From: Peptococcaceae bacterium
GTDB lineage: Bacteria > Bacillota > Dehalobacteriia > UBA7702
Length of the DNA: 63,536 bases
Assembly (NCBI GenBank): GCA_019415505.1
Contig: DXZC01000001.1
Coordinates: 1-63,536 of the forward strand
Direction of reading: 5' to 3'
The translations under genes and the position numbers were made by a program. This document shows positions 57,482 to 63,536 of this stretch, one piece after another. Each line of letters starts with the position of its first letter. Position 1 is the first letter of the stretch. The notes under the pieces were generated by a model that was not told where the DNA came from, did not search any database, and saw only the letters and a program-made list of their open reading frames with translations.

Positions 57482-58642
57482 TTATGCTTTGGCCTTTTTC
57501 AATAAAGACAGATAGGAAAGCGCCAGGCCGATTGCGGCAAGTATTATCATCTTCACTGTTGCCGGGTTAAACCAGCTACCTCCCATAAGGAATACTTCCT
57601 GGAGGCCTTGACCAATATTTCTAATGGGTGCCCAAGGATAAATCCAGGTCTGCCAGAATCCGGGCAGAGCTTCATAAGGCGCGTACATCGCACCCATACT
57701 CAGGAACATTGCCAAAGCCGCCAGCGCCAAACCGCCAAAGCCCAGCCATCTCATTACTCCTAAGAGTAACATCATTATACCAAAAACAGCAAATATTAAA
57801 TAGCCAAAAGTATACCCTACATTGATATCAAAGCCAATAATATGCTTGAGAATCAAGGCCAGCGTTATGGCAACTACCGCGGAAGATACCAGGCCCACAC
57901 AAACCTGAATGTTGATTTTTTTCGCAGACTCTTTAACATCTGTAACACCGTGCTTTTTGTTGAACAGATAAAGCATCACTGTGCCAATCAAGGTTGCCAT
58001 CCAGGCCATCATGCCGGCCAAAACGTGTCCGTTCGCTGACATAAGCCCGGAGCCCATGTTGTCCACCGGATTTATATGTTCAACTTTGCTTATAACAGGA
58101 GCGTCATAGTAAGCCAGCTGTTCCTGGGTGATATTGATACCGGCAGAAGCAAAGGCCGCCGCCACCTGAGGTTTCATCATTTCTCCCATTTGGTCTACCA
58201 TTGCGGTCATTGCTGTTTCCATCATAGTTCCCATCATGCCGAAGCTGCCCTGATTTATATAAAGCTCCAGCTCCGGAGCCTGGGGAGTGTCGCTGGTCAT
58301 GGTCATCTGGAGCTGTGTAAAATTCTCTGGTATTACTATAACAGCACAGAAGTCGCCGTCTTCAGCTTTTTTTAAGGCCTCGTCCTTGTCATCTAGAACT
58401 GTGATTTTTATGGCCTCATTTTCCTTATCTACGTTCTCTATATTCTGCAAAAGCGTTTCCCCGGCATTAACACTCTGCACCGGTGTAGTTACTCCTGCGT
58501 CTTGCGAGACAATTGCCACCGGCATATCCTTCATTTCCATATTCACCATAGGATAAAGTGAAAAACAGAAAATGAAAGCAATGATAATCGGCGCGATAAT
58601 CGCCATCGCTAGAAAACTTCTGCTATTGATTTTGTCAAACAT
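57482..58642 (-). CDS. YhgE/Pip-type ABC-2 family membrane protein
   Basis: 386 residues. One N-terminal helix (FLAMAIIAPIIIAFIFCFSLY, about residues 9-29) is followed by a large extracytoplasmic domain (~30-205, with MPVAIVSQDAGVTTPV and VIVIPENFTQLQ) and five C-terminal helices. The topology is that of YhgE/Pip/ABC-2 exporters such as those in ESX/type VII or drug-efflux contexts; here no ATPase is adjacent. GGAGGG precedes the ATG. Head of a two-gene unit with a TetR regulator. Confidence 0.83.
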   Translation of the reverse strand: MFDKINSRSFLAMAIIAPIIIAFIFCFSLYPMVNMEMKDMPVAIVSQDAGVTTPVQSVNAGETLLQNIENVDKENEAIKITVLDDKDEALKKAEDGDFCAVIVIPENFTQLQMTMTSDTPQAPELELYINQGSFGMMGTMMETAMTAMVDQMGEMMKPQVAAAFASAGINITQEQLAYYDAPVISKVEHINPVDNMGSGLMSANGHVLAGMMAWMATLIGTVMLYLFNKKHGVTDVKESAKKINIQVCVGLVSSAVVAITLALILKHIIGFDINVGYTFGYLIFAVFGIMMLLLGVMRWLGFGGLALAALAMFLSMGAMYAPYEALPGFWQTWIYPWAPIRNIGQGLQEVFLMGGSWFNPATVKMIILAAIGLALSYLSLLKKAKA

Positions 58643-58697
58643 AATTTTCCCTCCTTGAAATAATTTTGCTAAATGATTTTTTCGCTGCCAGCATTCC

Positions 58698-58754
58698 CAA
58701 CATTATGTTGTATTTTATACCTTTATTATAATAATGGACTTGATATTAATTCAA
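58698..58754 (-). promoter_or_regulatory. Promoter and candidate TetR operator of the YhgE/TetR unit
   Basis: On the minus strand TTGAAT (58749-58754) and TATAAT (58725-58730) are 18 bp apart. A 13-bp palindrome CAACATTATGTTG (58698-58710) lies ~15 bp downstream of the -10, a natural repressor site. Confidence 0.55.
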
Positions 58755-58823
58755 CCAGCAATAAAATACAATGTGTTGGATTTTGAAAGCCCTACGCCTT
58801 ATGCAAGAATCAAGTCGAGAAAT

Positions 58824-58853
58824 AAAACAAAGGCGGCAGGTTTCCCCACCGCC
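58824..58853 (-). terminator. Probable terminator after the MttB-like gene
   Basis: GGCGG...CCGCC hairpin (58832-58853) with internal mismatches, followed on the minus strand by TTTGTTTTATTT. It lies 170 bp past the MttB stop, in the 382-bp gene-free gap 58643-59024, which otherwise holds only the YhgE promoter. Confidence 0.5.
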
Positions 58854-59024
58854 ATGCTGACTATGTGTAAATGATTTCCTCTTCCCAATATCCCCCGCCC
58901 ACGCCGGTATGATATTGAGTCTTTGCACCCCTGCACCCATTTAAAGAAGTTTTCCGCCCCTAATCGCTCTGCAATCCCTTGCGCCTGTTTCAGCGGCGCT
59001 TTAAATATACATTATTCGTTAGCC

Positions 59025-60416
59025 TTAATCGGTGAGAAAAGAACGCAACTGTTTTGCCACGCTTTTTTCCAAATACGGCTGCTCATAGGCGGCTAAACGC
59101 TCAGACACCTTTTGGCTGGTGTGGGCCAGGAAGGTTTCACCCTTAGCCCGCCATACTTCATAATTGTCCCGATTAGCTAAAGGCGGCGTATATAGGAGTG
59201 AATTATAATTGGCAAAGGTCGTCTCGTGGTCCAGGTAATTGCCCATGGCGCCCACCTGGCCAATGCTGGCCAGTAAATCCTCTTGCAGAGGGGGCGCCCC
59301 ATTATATAATCGGTCTATCCGGCCAATGGTTTCCTCATCTAACAGCCACTTTTCGTAGCTGATGGAAAGAAAGGAATCCATGGCTCCTAAAGCGTGAAAC
59401 ATCAAATTAACCCCCGCGTCCCTTGCTTGCTTTAGATTTAGGGCGCTTTCCACTCCAGCCTGGGCGTCCACGGCTTTAGCGTCGCTTAAACCGCCGCCGC
59501 TGCGGTATGGCAAACAGTAATACCGGGCCAGCTGGCCGCTTAAAGCGGAGATTAACGCGTATTCCGGCGCCCCCAAGGTGCAGTTCATCTGGCGCATCTC
59601 CACGGCAGTGGAGGTATTACCGTAAACCACCGGGGTACCGGGGTTAACCAACTGGGCCAAGGTTATGCCGGCCAACAGCTCGGCATTATTGCAAACCACA
59701 GTTTCACCTATGCCCAGGGGCGAGGATAAACCCATGAGGGAACAACAAGTAACTACAATGGGCTGACCCTTCTCGGCATAGGCTACCAGGGCCTGGAGCA
59801 TCTTTTCATCCCAGGCCAAGGGAGAAAAACTGTTGATTATCGCCAGGGTGTAAAGGCCGGAGGAATCGCCCCTGGCCAAGGCTGCCATGGACAGGGAGCG
59901 GCGGGCTATCTCGCCATCCTGGGAAAGCCCCAAAACTGGCTTGTCCGACAGGACAAGGGCATTATACATTTGGGTCAATAGCCCGGACCTGCCCTGAAGC
60001 TCTTGGGGATAAACCAGCCCCCCGCAGGATAGAGCGCAAACATCGGATAGCTGAGAGAAGCGCAAAAAATTCTCCTGATCTGCCACTGTAGCGGGGCGGC
60101 GCCTGTAGTCAGGCTCTAAAACAAAAACCACCCCCACTGTAGGAGCATACAAGGGAGCCTGGCCCAAGCCGATAGTCAAATCCTGGGCCGGATTTCTGGC
60201 GCTCAGGGTAAAACTTGCCGGGGCGGCAGCGAGAAACTCCTCTACCAGGCCAGAGGGGATATATACTTTTTTACCGTCAACCTTGGCGCCATGGCGCCGA
60301 AATATTTCAACCGCCTCCGGCCATAAGATAGCTACGCCCTCCTCAGCCAACACCTTCATGGTCGCCTCGTGAATCCGGGCTAATTCATTATCGTCTACTA
60401 CATTCCAGTAATTCAT
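59025..60416 (-). CDS. MttB-superfamily corrinoid methyltransferase, non-pyrrolysine
   Basis: 463 residues of the trimethylamine methyltransferase (MttB) superfamily: early HEATMKVLAEEGVAILW, then IVTCCSLMGLSSPLGIGETVVCNNAELLAG-type centre (residues ~225-255), VVYGNTSTAVEMRQMNCTLGAPEYALI and DAQAGVESAL, and a C-terminal DHETTFANY block. The frame is open throughout, with no internal TAG, so it is a non-pyrrolysine member like glycine betaine methyltransferase MtgB. It would move a methyl group from a quaternary amine to a corrinoid protein. The ATG at 60416 has GGAG 7 bp upstream. It follows an OpuC-type transporter. Confidence 0.88.
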   Translation of the reverse strand: MNYWNVVDDNELARIHEATMKVLAEEGVAILWPEAVEIFRRHGAKVDGKKVYIPSGLVEEFLAAAPASFTLSARNPAQDLTIGLGQAPLYAPTVGVVFVLEPDYRRRPATVADQENFLRFSQLSDVCALSCGGLVYPQELQGRSGLLTQMYNALVLSDKPVLGLSQDGEIARRSLSMAALARGDSSGLYTLAIINSFSPLAWDEKMLQALVAYAEKGQPIVVTCCSLMGLSSPLGIGETVVCNNAELLAGITLAQLVNPGTPVVYGNTSTAVEMRQMNCTLGAPEYALISALSGQLARYYCLPYRSGGGLSDAKAVDAQAGVESALNLKQARDAGVNLMFHALGAMDSFLSISYEKWLLDEETIGRIDRLYNGAPPLQEDLLASIGQVGAMGNYLDHETTFANYNSLLYTPPLANRDNYEVWRAKGETFLAHTSQKVSERLAAYEQPYLEKSVAKQLRSFLTD

Positions 60417-60849
60417 CATACATCTCCAATAACTACAATCCCAAGCTGGGATATAAATTAGCATTACCCAGCGCATCCTGGTTATACATACTCCTGCTCA
60501 ATCTGTTATCAGCTACTATATTTAGACTGGGAATTTTTACTGGCTTCAATATATCCCCTCACCATTAGGGACAGCTATACCAGACCTTCCCCCTAAAAAG
60601 CTTTTTACCGGTATATCAGGGAAGTTGGAAGTTTTGCTTGAGGAGCTAACGTCTCAAGACGCGGTATATCAGGGCCATAATTTATCCTAGCCAAAGAATG
60701 GGCCGGAGGTATAGCTATTTTAGGGCAAGCTAAAGGCTAAACTAAAACCAATTTGATACTTTAACGCTGACTTATCTTACTCGTTGGCTGGCAAGGGCCT
60801 GTGGTTTTTACCACAGGCCCTTGCCATATTCAGAATAGTTATACACTTT
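60417..60849. other. Spacer between transporter and methyltransferase genes
   Basis: About 430 bp without a gene. It holds a perfect 13-bp direct repeat CGGTATATCAGGG (60609-60621 and 60662-60674) and a very strong 16-bp hairpin GGCAAGGGCCTGTGGT / ACCACAGGCCCTTGCC (60790-60805, 60810-60826) directly after the binding-protein gene, without a U-tract. The promoter of the methyltransferase gene, if separate, must lie here. Confidence 0.55.
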
Positions 60850-61794
60850 TTATTTAAGAAAGCCATTGGCAGTCAGCCACTCCTCGGCTACTTCGTCCGG
60901 TTCCATACCTTCACCGTCTACCTGGTAATTTAATTCCTGCATTACATCATCAGTGAGTAAGGCGGAAATGGGGTTGAGCGAATCGGCGATATCAGGATTA
61001 GCTTCCAGGGTTTCCGTGCGCAGGCAGGGCGCGCCATTGTAAATGGGGAAGAAGTTTTTATCATCTGTCAAAAGCGTCAGGCCATATTGGGGAATACGTC
61101 CGTCAGTGGCAAAGACCATGCCAACGTCAGCTTGACCGTCATCCAGGGTGGAATAAACTATGCCCATATCCATCACGGAGATATCTTTACCAAAATCCGT
61201 GCCATAAGTTTCTTCTAAACCGGGGAGACAGTCGGGCCGCACAGTAAACTCATGGTCGCAGGCCAAAACCAACTCGCCGGGATTAGCCGCTAGATACTCG
61301 CCTAATTCGGTATAATTGGTAATACCCAATTCCTTGGCTCTCTCTTCCTTCATGGCCAAAGCATAGGTATTATTAAGTGGGGCGTAGTCCAACCAGGTGA
61401 TACCGTTGGCGGCGTCAGCCTCCACTAAAGCATCGTACAGAGCCTGAGGGTCGTTGATAACCTCGGTTTTACCTAAGTGGGTCTGCCAGCCAGTACCGGT
61501 ATATTCCCAATAAATATCAAACTCGCCGGACTCCAAGGCGCTGCGGCACACATCGGAGCCGGAAACATTGGTCTTATCCTCAACTGTATAACCGGCATTT
61601 TCCAAGACCTGTATGGTCATTTGTCCCAAAATTAATTGCTCGGTAAAGTCCTTGCTGCCAACCTTAATGGTTACGCCCTTGTCAGCGGCGGCACTGTCAG
61701 AGTCCTTTTCAGCATCATCGGAGCCACAGGCGGCAAAGGAAAACACCAAGGCTACGGTTAGTAATAGTACCAGAATTTTACTGCGTTTTTTCAT
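60850..61794 (-). CDS. Quaternary-amine/osmoprotectant ABC transporter binding lipoprotein
   Basis: 314 residues. Lipoprotein signal (LVFSFAACGSDD) then the ProX/OpuCC-type domain: IKVGSKDFTEQLILGQM (about residues 46-62), DIYWEYTGTGWQTHLG (~105-120), DVGMVFATDGRIPQYGL. The tyrosine/tryptophan-rich pocket segments fit binding of betaine, choline or carnitine. The start ATG 61794 has AGGAGG 8 bp upstream; the ATG at 61851 gives a non-signal extension. Third gene of the transporter operon on the minus strand and next to the MttB-like gene. Confidence 0.92.
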   Translation of the reverse strand: MKKRSKILVLLLTVALVFSFAACGSDDAEKDSDSAAADKGVTIKVGSKDFTEQLILGQMTIQVLENAGYTVEDKTNVSGSDVCRSALESGEFDIYWEYTGTGWQTHLGKTEVINDPQALYDALVEADAANGITWLDYAPLNNTYALAMKEERAKELGITNYTELGEYLAANPGELVLACDHEFTVRPDCLPGLEETYGTDFGKDISVMDMGIVYSTLDDGQADVGMVFATDGRIPQYGLTLLTDDKNFFPIYNGAPCLRTETLEANPDIADSLNPISALLTDDVMQELNYQVDGEGMEPDEVAEEWLTANGFLK

Positions 61795-61866
61795 GCTTTT
61801 TCCTCCTAATTTAAACTCTCTACTTATATTTGCAACAGCATTATAACCCAAACTTTGTCCTAGTGG

Positions 61867-62646
61867 TTAAGCGGCCTTGATCGGAGTTTTTTCAGCCTGC
61901 GAGGGCGCGTTGGCATTATGGGAAAGCAGCCTTTCAATCAGGCCCAAAATATTATCTATAAAGAGGGCTAATAAGGTTGAATAGCCCGCTCCCAAAAGCA
62001 TAATCTGCATACGGTTGATATTTTTACCGGCAATAATTAAATCGCCTAAGCCGCCGGCGCCCACAAAGGCGGCAATAATGGCGGTAGCCACATTAATCAC
62101 AACCGCGGTACGAATACCGGCAAAAATAACCGGCAGCGCAGAAGGCAGCTCTATTTTATAAAGGGTTTTAAATTTAGTCATACCCATACCATAGGCCGCG
62201 TCTATCATTGCGGGGTTCACCCCCCGAATACCGGCTATGGTGTTATTGAGAATAGGTAAAAGGGAGTAAATCCATAAAGCGAAGATGGCTGTTTTAGCGC
62301 CAATGCCCAAAATACCCACAAAGAGGGCTATGACCGCAAAGCTGGGTATGGTCTGGCAAATGTTCACCACCGCTACCACTGGGCCGCAAAGCCGCTGAAA
62401 GGATTTGCGGGTGATAATAATGCCCAAAGGCACTGAGGTACACACCGCCAAGGCCGAGGAAACTAAAATCAGATATAAATGTTGCTTAAGACAGGTCAGT
62501 AGCCTAGTCCAAGTAATAAAGTTAGCCACAATACTGTCCTGGGGATAATGTATAACATACCAAGCCCCTACCCCGGCCACAAGGAGAATAGCCCCAGGTA
62601 ACAGTATGTCATACCAATGTATTCTACTGGTTTTTGCCATCTTCAT
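61867..62646 (-). CDS. Quaternary-amine/osmoprotectant ABC transporter permease
   Basis: 259 residues with six hydrophobic segments. The ATPase-docking loop is visible (DAAYGMGMTKFKTLYKIELPSALPV, about residues 150-174), with the typical GAGGLGDLIIAGKN near the C-terminus. OpuCB/OpuCD-type channel for betaine, choline or carnitine. It overlaps the ATPase gene by 23 bp (or 17 bp if the second ATG is used) and precedes the binding-protein gene by 72 bp. Confidence 0.92.
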   Translation of the reverse strand: MKMAKTSRIHWYDILLPGAILLVAGVGAWYVIHYPQDSIVANFITWTRLLTCLKQHLYLILVSSALAVCTSVPLGIIITRKSFQRLCGPVVAVVNICQTIPSFAVIALFVGILGIGAKTAIFALWIYSLLPILNNTIAGIRGVNPAMIDAAYGMGMTKFKTLYKIELPSALPVIFAGIRTAVVINVATAIIAAFVGAGGLGDLIIAGKNINRMQIMLLGAGYSTLLALFIDNILGLIERLLSHNANAPSQAEKTPIKAA

Positions 62647-63536
62647 TCACCGCTTCAAAAAGTTCTTCCAGCCCAATTAGGCCCTGGGCTTTATTATCAT
62701 CATTGATCACAAAGACGCACCTTTCACCGCTGCCAAAAATCGTGCCCAAGGCGTCATAGAGAGTTTTACTGCCCTGAACCCCGGTTTTATGACCGATGAG
62801 CATTGCCGGTATATCCCGGCCAACGCTACCCACAGGTATATAACCCAGCGGCGCGCCGCCCTCGTCCGTAACGCCGACAAAGGCATATTTATCTTTGACT
62901 GCCAGGGCTTGGACTATAGCTTCCCCCTGGCTTAAAGGATAAATAGGCGCGGAAAAGGCAAAATCCTGGCAACGCGTAAGAGAAAATCGCTTTAATATGC
63001 GGTTTTCACCCACTAAGCTTTCCACAAATTCATTGGCTGGATTTGTCAGTATCTCGTGGGGCGTACCGTATTGGACAAAATTGCCGTTTTGCATAACCCC
63101 AATTTTATCCCCCATCTTTATAGCTTCATCCATATCGTGGGTGACAAAAACAATGGTTTTTTTAATTTTTTCCTGAATCTTTAAAAATTCATTCTGTAAC
63201 TTGGACCTGGTTATAGGGTCCAAAGCCCCAAAGGGCTCGTCCATTAACATTATAGGCGGGTCCCCAGCTAACGCTCTGGCGACACCAACCCGCTGTTTTT
63301 GACCGCCGCTTAAAGCTGAAGGCTTTTTCTTGGCATATACAGAGGGGTCTAAATCCACCAACTGTAACATCTCCATTACCCGGTCGGCAATGCGTTTTTT
63401 GGACCATTTCTTTTCCGTTGGCACCACGGCAATATTTTTTTCAATGGTATAGTGGGGAAACAAGCCGGTTTCCTGAATTACATAGCCAATGTTGCGCCTT
63501 AATTCTATGGGATTGAGGGTTTCAATATCCTCACCG
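62624..63536 (-). CDS. Quaternary-amine ABC transporter ATPase (partial, runs off the window)
   Basis: The C-terminal ~303 residues of an OpuCA/ProV-type ATPase. Visible: Q-loop GYVIQETGLFPHYTIEKN, signature LSGGQKQRVGVARAL, Walker B IMLMDEPFGALDP, switch His VFVTHDMDEA, and two C-terminal CBS-type motifs (KYAFVGVTDEGGAPLGYI, ERCVFVINDDNKAQGLIGL) that sense ionic strength or nucleotides in homologues. Walker A lies beyond the edge; the frame is open to base 63536, so the apparent start at TTG 63463 is not the real one. First gene of the transporter operon as seen here. Confidence 0.92.
   Translation of the reverse strand, partial: GEDIETLNPIELRRNIGYVIQETGLFPHYTIEKNIAVVPTEKKWSKKRIADRVMEMLQLVDLDPSVYAKKKPSALSGGQKQRVGVARALAGDPPIMLMDEPFGALDPITRSKLQNEFLKIQEKIKKTIVFVTHDMDEAIKMGDKIGVMQNGNFVQYGTPHEILTNPANEFVESLVGENRILKRFSLTRCQDFAFSAPIYPLSQGEAIVQALAVKDKYAFVGVTDEGGAPLGYIPVGSVGRDIPAMLIGHKTGVQGSKTLYDALGTIFGSGERCVFVINDDNKAQGLIGLEELFEAVNEDGKNQ

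Noticed and set aside
58746..58940. Open frame of 64 codons, minus strand
   Set aside because: No ribosome site, overlaps the YhgE promoter and a terminator hairpin, composition not protein-like.
1..63536. tRNA, rRNA, riboswitch or T-box elements
   Set aside because: No cloverleaf, CCA-end, specifier or known riboswitch core could be recognised by reading either strand; a covariance-model scan would be decisive.

Overview
The window looks like a chromosomal segment of an anaerobic, low-to-mid GC Firmicute of the Clostridia/Peptococcaceae type. The clues are the clustering of tsaC, ywlE, rpiB, the comEB-like deaminase and wecB next to a complete atp operon, a cmk-plsC-ispH cluster in which IspH is fused to ribosomal protein S1, SLH-domain surface proteins, strong AGGAGG ribosome sites, and corrinoid/MttB methyl-transfer proteins beside a betaine-type transporter. 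The assignment is by gene content only; no rRNA or tRNA gene is visible.

Layout. 0-8 kb: F1Fo ATP synthase operon (atpZ-I-B-E-F-H-A-G-D-C, minus strand). 8-12 kb: housekeeping genes (wecB, dCMP deaminase, rpiB, ywlE, tsaC, csp). 12-18 kb: a divergent MoxR/CoxE-like pair, a DMT exporter, and a TetR/ABC exporter operon. 18.6-23.7 kb: ispH-rpsA fusion, plsC, cmk, a small anchored protein and an AlkD-like repair protein. 23.8-26.4 kb: polar amino-acid ABC transporter. 26.6-29.4 kb: SLH protein and membrane-anchored HtrA. 30.2-35.5 kb: a tightly spaced five-gene plus-strand cluster (split CHR transporter, patatin lipase, lipid kinase, FAD lipoprotein). 35.8-38.5 kb: MarR/SMR pair and a ten-LysM protein. 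38.7-39.9 kb: corrinoid protein and CGGC protein. 39.9-43.8 kb: a gene-poor accessory island (DUF2200, a CatB/Vat-like acetyltransferase, diverged repeats, possible mobile-element debris). 43.8-49.5 kb: shikimate-kinase-like protein, MutT, a kinase-fold protein behind a sigma-54-type promoter, and a DUF4127-SLH protein. 49.7-54.7 kb: a Zn/Cd homeostasis block (P1B ATPase, HMA chaperone, ArsR) next to a DUF134/NifX-like/membrane-protein operon whose promoter carries similar CATATG boxes. 54.8-58.6 kb: YbaK, HXXEE protein, nitroreductase, TetR and YhgE/Pip-type exporter. 59-63.5 kb: MttB-like methyltransferase next to an OpuC-type quaternary-amine ABC transporter that runs off the window.

How the parts fit. 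The osmoprotectant/quaternary-amine importer, the MttB-superfamily protein and (20 kb away) the corrinoid protein together suggest corrinoid-dependent demethylation of an imported methylamine or betaine. The metal block at 50-55 kb reads as a metal-responsive regulon. The 30-35 kb cluster joins a membrane transporter with two phospholipid-active enzymes and a secreted flavoprotein, and has no function I can assign as a whole. The most distinctive non-coding signals are a sigma-54 promoter at 45.1 kb, a 33-bp palindrome at 39.5 kb, two unrelated degenerate short-period tandem repeats (0.53-0.67 kb and 18.5-18.6 kb), and a 165-bp diverged repeat pair flanking the DUF2200 gene.
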